The notes below the pieces were generated by a model. That model ran no database searches, had not been told where the DNA came from, and saw nothing but the letters and a program-made list of their open reading frames with translations. This document shows, one piece after another, positions 34,111 through 46,175 of a stretch of 64,000 bases of DNA. Made by a program: the position numbers and the translations under genes. Source of the stretch: Pithys albifrons albifrons (lineage: Eukaryota > Chordata > Aves > Passeriformes > Thamnophilidae). The stretch covers positions 45,029,601 to 45,093,600 of the forward strand of contig NC_092461.1 of NCBI RefSeq assembly GCF_047495875.1, given 5' to 3'. Position 1 is the stretch's first letter. Each line of letters starts with the position of its first letter.

Positions 34111-37100
34111 TACTATAAAACTTTCATGCTGAGATGTCCTCATGTCAAAGTATTAGTGTCAGCTGCTTTCCCTGTATTTAGGATTATCTAGTTCCAAAGT
34201 AGTTCAGAGATCTTTGTAATGCTCATATATAGACTGGGCTGCTTCAACCATAAAGGTGCAATTTGTATTCTTCTGGTGTGGGGGTTGAGAGAACCCTGTG
34301 CAAGAAATGGTCAAGGAGGTAAATGGCTTGGAAACTTCTCTTTGCTCAAGAAACCTGTTGTATCTAAAAGAAACATATGTTGAGAGAATGTATGAAAACA
34401 ACTACTCCTCATCTTTCCCTCAGAGCTAAGCTAGATAAAACAAATAACTCTTATCTGACATGAAGCAAAGAGGCACTCCTCACAAGTGGGGAAAGGGAAG
34501 AGAACGATGGAAAGGGAACAGCTCAGAAGGCAGGACTGTCTAAAGCCCTTTGATATGTATGGCCAGGGAGCCCTGTGTGCATGTATATGTGTTCCCGATA
34601 TAAACTTCCTTTCTTGCTTTAAAGTCCATGGCTTAACTCTCTGATTACCTGTGTGAACATTAGAGCTTGCATCTATCAAAAGCCATACTTTGTCGGGTAA
34701 ACAATGGTTTCTTTCAACATTGAAATCTTGCAGTGGAGACATAAATTTATGTCCGTGGAGACATATATTTATGTCCTAGGCTTAATGAAGGTTTAAAACC
34801 TCTCTCTAAGCATATTTCTCTTTTTATTGTTACAAATATGGACATTCTTTTTTAATCTACTAGAAAGAAGTGAAAAAGCAATCAAATTTTTTTTGTTTTC
34901 CTATATAGGAAAATTTTCTACTTTATTCTTCTGTATAAGTCATGTGCTATCACAGTATCATGCATAAATACTGTACTGTGTTCTTTTCATGTTCCCAAAT
35001 GCTGCTTCCTGTTAGTAGAATGCAAGTCCTTCTTTTCTCAGAATGTACTTGGAGAACAGCATTGAAATCTTCTCCTTTTACATTACGTGTCTTGGTCTGA
35101 TCAAAGAAGGCAGAAGGTGTTGTAATTATTTGACTAAAGAAAATAAGTCATTTGGGTTTTAGTAGAGAATATCTTGAACAATTTTTGTAGAAAATTAACT
35201 TTCTTTCCATTTGTCCAGTCTTTAGAAATTTGATTTTACAATATGCTACCTAATGCACCTAATGACTTTAATAATCACATTTTTGTCAGAATGTTTCAGC
35301 TATATACTTACAATGGCCATCTGAATTTAGAAGGAGTATCTATCAAATTTCAAATTTATTCACTCTCCAGGTAGTGCGATTTTACATCATCATACTGCAG
35401 TTTTCCTGGGAGTCACTATGGGAAAAACTTTCTTTACAGTGAGTACACTACATATTTATAAATACTTTTAACAGGTACTTATCTAGCCTTAAGACAGTAG
35501 AAAGCCTTGACATTAGGATATATTAGGTAGCAGAGATAACAGTAGATGAGAGTTTCTGAGGAGTAGTGGATTACCTAGAGAATTGTAGTAATAATTCAAA
35601 TTTATATTCAGCATTGGTTTGAGGTGTGTGGTTTTTGATTGTTTGGGGGGTTTGTTTTGGGTTGGGGGTTTTTTTGTTAGTTTGGTTTGGTTTTGCATTC
35701 TCTCTCATCTAAATGACCATTTTGAAGTTTCTAAAATTTCAAATCACATAGAATCTTTTACCATGACCTCCATTTTAAATAAAGTGGGAAACTCTTTTCT
35801 TTTTGTATCGCATGAAATTTCATTATATTAAACCACACATCGTCTTTATTAATATACTACATTTAGGAAAGCAAATAAACAAACAAAACCATATAACTGA
35901 GGAAAGTATTATCTTTTTTACCCTGTAGGTGAAAGATACTAAATGACACACAAAGAAGTCTAAATAAATTCTAGCCATTCCTATTGTATCTAAATTTAAT
36001 TTACAGTGATGAACAAGCAAAGGCTGATTAATCTATGTTATATTTATGGTAGTTTATGTCATTGGGTTTTGCATATATGATTGATGATAATAGCAGATGA
36101 AAAAGAGGTGGTGCATAAATTCTCAAGTAACTAGAGAGCATAGGCAGCTTAGTGTTCTGAAAACTTAAAGTTCTTGTCTGATTTTTCTTGCAAAAAAATT
36201 CAATAAAATTTGAAAAACAATATCTTTTTTTTTCTAGGATTTCCATCCATTTCATTGGTTATATTATCACATTTTTCAAGAATAAATAATTTTGTGAATT
36301 CTGTTCAATGGTTCCAGCCAAGACCCAAGTGTCAGTTATTCATGTTATCAAAAGCTTTTAATAATCAAGTATAGCCAAAAACTTTAAATGCCTCCAGACA
36401 CATTTCACCAGCATTAAATATTTCTAAGTGATTCATTTACTGAAAAGAGATTAACAATTTATTTACAACATCTTGCATCTCCATATATGAATGCAGGATT
36501 TTTAAATTTATATAGCATACTTTACAGAACAGTATCCTATGCATTTGCTAAAACGAGTCCCTAAAAATAATATAGCTGTTGCATGGGCTCTTGCTCTTCA
36601 CTTCCTTTTTTGTCAGTGAAACAGACCATGACCAAATAAAAAATAAATTACTATATTACTATTTCCTTTGGTGATACAGCAGGCCCACTGGCATGCCTAT
36701 GACCAACTAAGTGATTGTCTTTCACAAGGCATGACTTATATTTTAGTCCCTGAGTGAAAGTGTCTAAGTGGCAGATTAGAAGCATGATTATTTTACTTTT
36801 TGTATTTTAATCCAAGAAACAAAACAGTAAAGGCCAAATGCAGTGGAAGAATATAATTGCAAATACATTTCAAACCTGAACAGCAATTATCTACTACTAA
36901 GATAGAGTCTTCCTGGCTACATGATACTGAGCCATTTAATGCATTCTAAAGGTTCACAGTAAAGTGGGAAAAGTGTCATTAAGTTCATGGTTTTATCTCC
37001 CAATATGATGGGCTCTGCCCTGGGAAATGTTTTATGATGAATCAACTCATTTTGTGTAGGTCAGGAGAGAGTTATCAGTCTTAATTTCATGGGCTTAGTT

Positions 37101-39343
37101 GAAAGGAAAACACTGGAAATTTGCAGAAGTTTAACCCGCTCACAACACAAATATGTCCAGTTTTAGACAGAGAGCACCTATGCTCTGCTAGTCTCCTGTG
37201 GAATTTCTGGTCTTGTGTAGCAGATGTAAGTTCTGGCAAGAGGTATGTCCAATTCTCTCTCTTGCCACACTAGTCATATTTGATGCTGTTTTTCATATAT
37301 CTGTGCTTAATTTCTTATTTTTATTCTCTTAGAAGCAACCTTGAGTTTCTCTACTGTCAATTTGAATTATTTTGTTGTCTTAATTTTTCTTTAGCTCTTT
37401 CTATTTGCATCCCTAGTTTAATTATAGAACGAAGCCTAAATTCCTTTCCAATTTTATCCTTCACATAACAAATAATTTGTAGACTTCTCTTTTCTTCTTT
37501 TTCTTCCAAAAATAAAGCTTTCATTATCATGCTCTTTTTAACATGCTTTTTCTGCATTTATTCCAGCTCAAATACATGGTTTTTTTCTTTCACTACACAG
37601 ATGACTTGCAATCAATCCTTTGTACATTGACAGTAACATTACCTCCTATCTATATTGTGTTTGCTATATCCTGACATTATTTTCATATCTTCAGGAGGTT
37701 GCTAGTTTACAACCACCTTATTAGGAGATTATATATCCTGGTCTTATTTCCCTTCTGCTTCAATCCAATGAGTCCCCAGATTCTTATTAGCATCAAGCAA
37801 ATGACTAGACATTGTTCTACTGAATTCATTCTTCATTTTCTATCCCTAAAGATTATGCATTCCTTCATTAGTAATATTCCAATTCTCTCATAACTTGTTC
37901 ATGCCTTTTAATTTCATCTTATAAATTAAATACATTATCATACTTCTTCCATCAAGAAGTCTAACAAAAACTTTGATGTTAATATGAGCAGTCCCAAGAC
38001 ATATTCTCTTTAGTTCACCACATTGTTAATTGCCCAGTGTAACAACCCATACCTAAATCAATAGATTTATTATGATCTCCTGCTAAAAGTCTCAGTAGCT
38101 TTGTAATACATTTATTTTAGTATTATGAGAAGGAAGTTAAGCTAATCTTTCTGAACTGTAGTCAAACATAGTACAGTTCCATAAATATGCTTCCATTTTG
38201 ACTAACCTTTTCACTTTTGCCCTGTGCTCAAAATTATCTTCTTTGTTGATGTCTGAATGAAGAATTTATGCAATTTTTAAACAGTAGCTAGACTATCTAC
38301 AATCTCAATGCTGTCTCTATGACATAATGGTGTATGTCTCATTGCATTTAAGGTCTGAAAAATCCTATTCCTTTTGCTTTAATTAAACTTTGTAAGATCT
38401 CTTTTGAAAGAGTTTTATGCATCTCTTAAATAGTAGTCCCATTTTCTACGTGGTCTCATAAAATGGGAAATTTTTCATTTCCATAAGATTCTGGGCCAGA
38501 CTTACACCTTATAGCAAAATTCTTTATCGAGCCTTAGCTGACACTTCTGTGTCTGTTTCCTTAGTTCTTTTTTATTGCATACCTATCGAAGTACTCCTGT
38601 GTGCCTTCTATGCACATGAATATAAAAAAGACTTCATTAGGCTGCAGAACTTAGAATTATTATGTCCTGTGTGTGACAGTTTGTTATTTGAATTGAAATA
38701 TACTAAAATCTATTATGAACACATTATTTTCCTCCATTCAAGGAAGAAAAAATAGTGTTCCAGGATTTTAACAGATCATAAATAGCTTTTGTACTCATTC
38801 TAATGTAGGAACAACACGAAAACAGTGTCCAACATCCATTTAACCACAACTCTTAATCTCTATAACTTAGATCATGTTTGTCTGTATATTAAAAAAATAA
38901 TCTAAACACATAAGAAGTAAGTAAAGTGAAAGAAACTTTTTTGGAAAACAATCAAACAAACAGCAAACCCCAAACCGCTAGAATTTCAGTAGTTATACAA
39001 AGAATAAAAAAATGATTGGACACATGTTATTATTACACTTTAACCAATAAAGTAGGTAATACATAAAATGATCAGACCATACAACCTTTTTTCACTCTGT
39101 ATTTTAATATTTTTTTAAGGTTATCTGGGTCAGAAAACTGTCAGTGATGTGCTTGTTATGGTCTCCATGTCTCATTTTAAATAAGCCAGCAGCATGATTC
39201 TACCAGCAGTGACACAAGATATATCAGAACATTTTAATATTATACACTCTGGTATTTTTTGTTACTTTCAAAAAACCCCATGATTTTCATTTGATGTTTA
39301 GAACATAGCCAAACAGAAAAAGGATTTCTAAACTTGGACATAT
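34111..39343. other. Long AT-rich stretch, no gene recognised
   Basis: About 5.2 kb of AT-rich sequence with a G/T-rich tract at 35621-35695. Short open frames (34431-34742 minus, 37280-37468, 38549-38755 and others) have no domain or context that supports coding. Confidence 0.4.
35621..35695. repeat. Low-complexity G/T-rich tract
   Basis: G-runs of two to six bases separated by T-runs on the plus strand. It is the mirror image of the C/A tract at 19175-19290, and G-quadruplex formation is possible on this strand. Confidence 0.65.
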
Positions 39344-39351
39344 CATTAGTA
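39344..39351 (+). repeat. Candidate target-site duplication of the 5S/RTE short element, left copy
   Basis: CATTAGTA at 39344-39351 is repeated exactly at 39667-39674, next to the first base of the 5S-derived head. The match is only 8 bp, so chance is not excluded, but the right copy lies exactly at the expected element edge. Confidence 0.6.
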
Positions 39352-39666
39352 TCTTACACTTACCTTGTCGTATGGCCAGACATTGCAAATAAAGATTTGG
39401 GAAGGGCTCTACCCACATGTGTGTGTCCTTTGGGGCTGTGCAGTAGATTTTTTAGGTGAGGCACGGCGTGCATGAAACTGTCCCCCTCCCCCCCCCCCTT
39501 TTAACTCCTAAGGTTCATCTGCCACGGCCGAGCAAGCTTGGATGGTGACAGTGAAATCCTCAGGACTAGAACCTACAGCCCGCGGTGTTCCCAGGAGGTC
39601 TCCCATCCAAGTACTAACCGGGGCTCCTTATCTTCCAAGATCAGACAGGATCGGATGTCAGGGAGG
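39352..39666 (-). mobile_element. Composite SINE: 5S rRNA head, RTE 5'-leader body, RTE 3' tail
   Basis: Read on the minus strand, the first about 97 bases (39666-39570) are a 5S rRNA derivative lacking roughly the first 15 bases of the gene. The TTAGTACTTGGATGGGAGACC segment is retained, together with most of the internal-promoter box C region. The next about 130 bases (39566 to about 39430) match the 5' leader of the RTE at 9783-13780 (its 13503-13388 part). The last about 65 bases match that LINE's 3' end, starting in its final codons at TGTGGGTAG. This is the layout of a SINE using RTE enzymes. Decay is evident: an expanded C-run at 39485-39498 and a degenerate tail. It has no coding capacity. 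Confidence 0.85.
39570..39666 (-). ncRNA. 5S rRNA-derived head of the SINE (not a functional rRNA gene)
   Basis: Corresponds to about nucleotides 16-118 of vertebrate 5S rRNA, ending in CTGTAGGT in sense. The stretch GGTTAGTACTTGGATGGGAGACC is intact, while the box A region (AGCTAAGCAGGG in true 5S) is altered and shortened to AGATAAGGAG. In a SINE this head supplies an internal RNA polymerase III promoter. It lacks the 5' end, carries deletions and is fused to RTE sequence, so it is not a ribosomal gene. Confidence 0.85.
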
Positions 39667-39674
39667 CATTAGTA
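39667..39674 (+). repeat. Candidate target-site duplication of the 5S/RTE short element, right copy
   Basis: CATTAGTA, identical to 39344-39351. Confidence 0.6.
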
Positions 39675-42600
39675 AATAGCAACTTACGTAACCAAACAAC
39701 TGAACCGCATACATGAAGTAAGTGATTTAAATTTGAAATGAGAAAATCATTTCTGCAGGTTAAATAAATACAGATCATTGACTAAAATTAAATTTCACAG
39801 GAAAAAAATCCTAAACCCAGGACTATTTATTTAATGTCAGTAGGTTCTTATGGATTATATAGTAATGGAAATTTGAATAACTTAATATATTATGGGGGGC
39901 GGGGTTAACAGTCTCAAACATTTAAACATTTAAAACTCATGAAACTTGTAGATATCAGATAGGTAAAAGAAAGTAACTTTTCACTCCATTTTATTGAAAT
40001 TTCTATGTCGTCTATTCTACTAATTATCCAGAAGTACTGCTTTGCAGTTTAGATGCTGCTTTCTGAAACCCTCTCAAATACTCAAAGTAGAAAAAAAAAA
40101 AAAGAAAAAAAAGATTATAGTTTTCTTCAAAACACAGCTGTAAAGGGTTCAGAGTTCAAAGTCATCAAAATCATGAGTCCTCATTCATGAAGAGTATGAT
40201 GCTCATGTTGAGACTTTCCTCCTCATCAATCTTGGGCCACTTGGGTCCATTTTTATGAGTGGTTAGTGCAGTCTGTTTATGATGTCTTTCTTTTCTTTGC
40301 TTCCTAAATACTGAGTTTCTCTGTCCTGTTATAAATAAAACTGTTTTACTTAATTCACAAAACTGCATTGCTGAAGTGATCAGAAATTGTGCACATTGAT
40401 ACGTTGGACCATCTAAGACCTATGGTAAAATCTCATTTCTATGACTTTCAGTTCTAGAGTAACAGTTCATTCTACAAAGAATAACTACTCTTTCTATAAA
40501 CTGAACCAAAATGAAAACAATTAAAGAAGAAATTTCTCAACTGTAACACTACTAGTATCTGACTTCTGCCAAAGGGTTTGTATACTTTGGCCTCAGGTAG
40601 GTCTTCATCTGTAATTCTGGAAATTGATACTTTCTCATTTGATTGTCCAGGTACACATATGCTTCTTTTATGTCAATCTAGAGATTCAGTATCTACTCTT
40701 TGATTTGCTAGATTACTTATTTTATGCATGAGGAGATAAAGTTTTTTTTTTCTTTAAATGATTGCAGTAAAGCAAGACTCTTTATACTGACTTCAGGTGA
40801 ACAGAGACTAGGATCCTCAATAAAGATACTTCTGATATTAAGAGATAATAGTTGTGACCTTAGTCATAGGTAATTAATGAGATATTTCAATATTATTCCT
40901 TTTACTTATAGAAAACGTGGTGGTCTCAAGGCTCTAACGGATCTAAGACTTCTCAGACCTTTGTGAAAAATATTCTTACCCAGTAATTAAATAGGGATAT
41001 TGAGGGGGAAAAAATTAAGTGGAAGGCAAATTAACTATAGCAGAATTAACCATGTAAGAAAGAAAACTGGATTTGGCTCTTTATTTTCTTTCATTATCAA
41101 GGCCAGGTATATTTACCTGAAGACTGTTCCTTCAGTATTCACTTAGGTATTTTCTTTCTGCTTTGTCATGATTAAGAATTCTTCTTTAGTTTCATCAAAC
41201 AGTGTTCATGATTTGGGCTTCTGATCAAAATTGCCCTTGCTACTTCCACTCAATTCAAAATTTTGAAGTGCTGTCACTTCTCTGATCTTGAAATAATTAA
41301 GTAGATAATACTTTTTCCTGTGATAGATCTGCAGTATTAATAGAGTTATTTAGAATGAACTATATATAGCAACTAATAGTTTTCTTTTGGCTCATCATGT
41401 CTTAAATACCATTTTTGTCTTTTAAATTATCTTGCCACTTTGGTAGTGTCTTCTATTTGCACTAGATAACAATATCTACCAAAGAAAGGTGATTGTACTT
41501 GTCTCTAGTTTCTTTTTTTCTAGAACATTGTCTAATGTTTTATTAGATAAGTTACAAAATTTTTACTGATACTTAACGGAAAACTCATATTTAATAGTTT
41601 ATTCATAGCATCCATGCTTTTTATGTTGGTTAAGCATAAGCAAAGGCTTTGGTAATCGTCTGTTTAATCACCTTTACCAGTTTTTCAGTGACTATTCAGC
41701 ATATACATATTTTAGCAAATTGAGTGCTGAATAAGAGTTTTTGATGCCTTTAATTTGAGAGCTGAAATTTCACATCATTTTATTGGAACTGCAAGATTAG
41801 TCACTTTACCTTCATGATATTATTTCTGTTGTCTTGCATAATCCTTATGGAAATGACTCTGTGAAAACACCATCTGTTATCAGAGACAAAGTGATGAACT
41901 CAAGAGACCTATAATGTGAGATAAGAAAGTTAGAGTGTTCAAGATGGGCATTATGCAGTGAGAGTGCACTATTTTATTTTAATTCTGCTTTGTTCAGTCA
42001 TGATATTTTACTTTCCAGATACTGTTTGGGGATTTACTGATACTAAAGGAAAAGTAAACCCTCACTGGAGACTGAAGGTGTTCTGACTTGATACACTCTT
42101 GTTAATACACATTATTAAAAATTTTAATGTCCTATAATAAATAACTTTTTTTAATTTCTTCCATTTTTTTTTTCACTAGTCATGATGGATGCTGCTGCTA
42201 TCTTCATTTCTGGTACTTTATCTGAAGTTAAGCAGGGTGATCCTGCCTAGGAAGAGGTGATTTAAATCTACAAGACTATAAACAAGTAATAATAAAAGAA
42301 AACATGGAAATAAATTTCAAAGAAAGAGACAGGTAAAATTTTCAACAGCGACGAGGAATCAGGGACTGGACTAGATGACACTATCTCTTATGCAAAACAA
42401 ACAAACTAACATGAAATTAACAGTGATGTTTAACGTGTCATGGGCTGAACATACTGTGATGAATATAGACAATTTATTCTATTTTGAGAATCACTATACA
42501 CTTTACTCTGATGCTCCAGCTAAGAAATACTTAGAATAGGCATGTTTTTTCCTTCCTTCTCCCCACCTGCTGCTGACAGTGGATACCACTGGACAAGCAG

Positions 42601-43475
42601 CTTCTGCTGTCATCCTGCAAGACTTTTGTATCAGTTCTTACTAGAGAAGCAATTCAATGAGTCTGTTTTGGGAGCTGTTAATATAGTCCATGGACTTCAG
42701 TCAGAGCTTTCCAATATTTCTAAAATTCGAACATTTCATGTAGTAAATAAATGAACTAAGAAATAAGTAAAGAAAACTTTCAGAAGATAGAAACAGTGAC
42801 TAAAGAAATCACCCAGAGAAAACAAATCAGCATCTTAAATGATTGAAAGGAAGGATTTAAACTGTTGAAATGTATAGGTGTTGCAAAGAAGTGACAGAAA
42901 CTCAAGAGGAGAAAAATAAAACAGATAAAGGTACAAATCTACCTTACATTGCCCCAGGAGCATCTCATCTTGTGTAACATACTGAAAAGGGCAAAATTGT
43001 TCATATACTTCTGCAGTGCTAAATTTGCCTCAGGCTATGGCTACATGTAGCTACATTCTTTCTCAAAAAAATCCAAAACTCTTCAAATGATACCATAAGC
43101 AGAAGAATCAGTGAAATGTCAGGAGACAAGTAATTGAATGTATGCAAACGTAGGTAAAACTATCTTTTCTACTTGGCTGTCCAATCTGGAAAGGAGACCC
43201 TTAAACTACGAATCATGTGGGATGGAGGTTAGAACTCACATCAAAAGAAAAGAAACAACACTCCCATCTACAAAAAGAGCAAGGAGGGATATCCAAGGAA
43301 CTACAATTCTAGTAAGCTTTACCTCAGAAACTGAGAAGATGATGGAGAAAATCCTCCTTGACACCATTTCCAAAGACAAGAGGCAACAGGCTCGAATGGA
43401 AATGCAAGGAATTCTACTAAAACTAAAAAAAAAAAAAAAAAAAGAAAAAAAAAGTTGATTTTTACTGGGTAAGAG
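39675..43475. other. AT-rich non-coding stretch
   Basis: No gene recognised. It contains A-rich tracts near 40090-40113 and 43421-43453. A short 'GGGACTGGACTAGATGAC' at 42362-42379 resembles the CR1 3' UTR but is too short to call. Confidence 0.4.
43421..43453. repeat. A-rich tract
   Basis: A poly(A) run with single G interruptions just left of a CR1 fragment. The lysine-rich end of the plus-strand frame 43138-43458 comes from this run, and that frame is not a credible gene. Confidence 0.7.
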
Positions 43476-43562
43476 GTCAAATCCTGGAACAGGTTGCCCA
43501 TAGAGGCTGTGGAGTGTTCAACCTGGGACATATTGAAAAGCATCCTAGTCACAGCCGTGAAC
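43476..43562 (+). mobile_element. CR1 LINE fragment (very short, C-terminal coding part)
   Basis: 'CTGGAACAGGTTGCCCATAGAGGCTGTGGAGT...ATATTGAAAAGCATCCT' is the CR1 segment that encodes the conserved HWNxLPxEVVxS...LEIFKxxLD tail of ORF2. About 85 bp remain. Confidence 0.8.
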
Positions 43563-44210
43563 ACCATGCTTTAATTGCCTAGATTGATCCACAGGCACCC
43601 CCTTCATTTTGTGATACTGTCATCATTATTTTTATTGCTGTTTTTCTGCTCCTAGTAAAAGTGCTGTGAAATACAAGCAAGATCTTTCCCCTGTTCTATG
43701 AATGTAGGAAAGTTATTCAGTCTCTAAAGCACAGGCAGATGACACTAGGTCTACTAATAACAAAGTTATTGTAAATAAAAGAGAGAAGTAAAATGATAAT
43801 TTAAAACTGAATATCTACTCAAAGCATATTGTTCTTCCCTGTATTTCCTGAGACATTTATTTCTAGAGTTAAGCCTGAGCAATTCTTAAATTGTTTATTA
43901 GAACAGGAGGAAATATTTGATGTATACTATTTTTGTGCTTAATAAAGCTATCAACAACAAGGCCAAACAACTCTTTATTCAGGCCACACATTTAACAGCA
44001 AATAGGCTGACTATTTTAAATAAAATACTTCTTTAAGATTATTATTAAATATTGCTTAAAGTTACTTAATTCTGATTTTGTTATAAACAGTTGAAGTTCA
44101 GTTGATTTATGTCTGTATGTTTGTAATCTAGGTGTCAAAAGAAAAATTCCTTCTACTAATCTGAGACAGTAAAAATAGAACTGTTTGTGTCTCATGTTCT
44201 TCAAAGTGTA
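43563..44210. other. AT-rich spacer
   Basis: Nothing recognised between the CR1 fragment and the LTR. Confidence 0.4.
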
Positions 44211-44662
44211 TCTGGTATGGGCTATGGTTTAGATTTGGGCTAAAAATGGTGTTGATAACACAAAGATGTATTAATTATCACTGAGTGGCGCTTACACAGC
44301 ATCAAAGGGATATTCCATATCATATTGTATCATGCTCAGTATATAAAGCTGGGAGAAGGTGGCAGAAGAGTAGGGGTGTTTGGAATGATGGCCTTTGTTG
44401 TCCCAAGGAACCATTCTGTGTGATAGAGCCCTTTTCCAGAGCTTTTCTGGAAATGTCTGAACACCTGCTTTTCCATGGGAAACAGTGAATTAATTCCTTG
44501 CTTTGTTTTGCGCAGCTTTTACATTACTTATTAAACTGTGTTTATCTCAGTCCATGAGTTTTCACAGTTTTACCTTTCTGATTTTCTCTCCCATTACACT
44601 GGGGAAGGAGTGAGCAAGTGACTGTGTGGTGCCTGCTTGCTGGCTGGGGTTAAACCACAACA
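44211..44662 (+). mobile_element. Solo LTR of avian ERVL type, 5'-truncated with internal deletion
   Basis: Matches a widespread avian ERVL-type LTR. Blocks in order are 'GTTGATAACACAAAGATGTATTAATTATCACTGAGTGG', 'GGGATATTCCATATCATATTG...CATGCTCAGTATATAAAGCTGGG' (TATA box 44340-44348), 'GAATGATGGCCTTTGTTGTCCCAAGGAACC', 'CTTATTAAACTGTGTTTATCTCAG' (ATTAAA signal 44530-44535), and the terminal 'GCTGGCTGGGGTTAAACCACAACA' at 44662. The canonical first bases are missing. The sequence jumps from CATCAAAG directly to GGATATTCC, where family members usually have about 100 more bases. There is no internal retroviral sequence. Plus-strand frame 44285-44488 is not a gene. Confidence 0.88.
44340..44348 (+). 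promoter_or_regulatory. TATA box within the ERVL-type LTR
   Basis: TATATAAAG in the expected U3 position of the LTR, about 190 bases before the ATTAAA polyadenylation-type signal. Whether it drives any transcript now cannot be told from sequence. Confidence 0.6.
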
Positions 44663-46175
44663 CTACTTAATGTGAGCTAATAGATTTTACATTTTTCAAC
44701 CTAAAAAATAAAAAAACAAACAAACAAACAAAACAAAAACAAAAACAAAAAAGGAAACCAACAAAACACCAAACCAAACCAAAAAAACGCCAAAACCAAC
44801 CAAACAAAAAACATGGGGGAAGGAAATGTTCAATATATACTCGCCTGAATTACTTTCAATTACTAGATGATTAACATAAATGCCAGGGCTATGTGTGATG
44901 AAAAACTGCACAGAAATTTCCATAGCTCCCAACACATTCAAAGCCAGAAGATTTCTGTAGTCATACAGGGTTCAGAAATAGAATAATGTTGCCTCCAGTG
45001 AATAACTTCCTTTTCTTTCTAAAGCAGTCTCTACCATTGTTCATACTGCATGTAAATAGAAAGGGTTTCTATAAAAATTTGAATATGTAATGTGTACTTA
45101 TTTCTAGTGATACTACACTAATATGTATGTAAATAATTTGTCCTGTTAAAAATTTAAGGTATGAGCTGCAATTTCTCTCAGACATCAGAGGTATTTGAAA
45201 AGAATCATTCTTGGTAAGTGCTTTTGTATTCACAAGAACAAATACCAGGTTGGTTTTGACATTTTAACTAAAATTATATTCTGATTATCTTCTGAATAAT
45301 CCTATTTTTTATCCCAACAATAATTATTTGTAATATCAAGTTCCAAAGTGATTGATTTAAAAATTCAGGGTTCTTTCAAAAATTAAACTACTTGTTCCAT
45401 CACTTTGGTTATATTTGAAGCATGCTGCAATTCATCAGTCTTTACTGTAATTTCTTAAGTGTTAACTGGTACTAACGACAAAGGCTTCAGAAAACCAAGA
45501 AAATGAATTCTGAGATTAGAAACTGAATATATAATTTTGTTTGCTTAAATTACAACACAACCTCTTATTACATAATAAATTTTTATGCTTTATTTAAAGC
45601 TTAAGTTCAATCAAAACTCTTTTACCAGTTATGATGCTGTTAACATTCACAGTCTAAAGTACATATTAATAAAAAGTAGCTCTCAAACATTGTTGCTCTG
45701 AAAAGTTTTCTCTCCCAGTATCTCTTACATTTTCTCTCTTTTGTGTTCACCTTTCCATGTTCCTATGTACTAACCAAAGATTGCGGAGCATGGCTATGAC
45801 AAGCTGTGAACCTCCTGAACTTTTCCAGGAAGGCAGTCACTGTCATGGTGAAAATTTCTGCCTTTTCTTTGTCAGGTGACCATGATGTCAATGGTGATTA
45901 CTTCTTCTTTGCTCATTGAAGTCCATTGTTAACACAGCTCTCTATTATTTTTCAACTTTATTATATGTATGACTTTTTAATACATCTTAGATTTTTTTTT
46001 AATTGCCCTAAAGATCAGTTTTTCCCACCTCCTGACTTGACATTGTTATGACTAACTTAACCATGCATGATCTCCTGATAATTCTGGAGCTTTTTCATCT
46101 GTATTATCATCTGGCCCATAGCTTTAAGATCCCTGTTGTCTTCCCAGTCTTTTATTTCTTCACATACATCATGAC
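44663..46175. other. AT-rich stretch with an AAAC low-complexity run
   Basis: Contains the low-complexity run at 44699-44812. No gene recognised in the rest. Confidence 0.4.
44699..44812. repeat. (AAAC)n-like low-complexity run
   Basis: Imperfect AAAC/AAAAC/CCAAA repeats just after the LTR end. The hydrophobic, valine/phenylalanine-rich minus-strand frame across it (44696-44941) is a compositional artefact. Confidence 0.8.

Noticed and set aside
39570..39666. A functional 5S rRNA gene
   Set aside because: The 5' end is missing, the box A zone is altered and shortened, and the sequence is fused to RTE-derived DNA with no T-run terminator at the 5S end.
42345..42395. Possible tiny CR1 3'-UTR remnant (GGGACTGGACTAGATGAC)
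   Set aside because: Only about 18 bases match convincingly and there are no terminal ATTC repeats, so it is too short to call.
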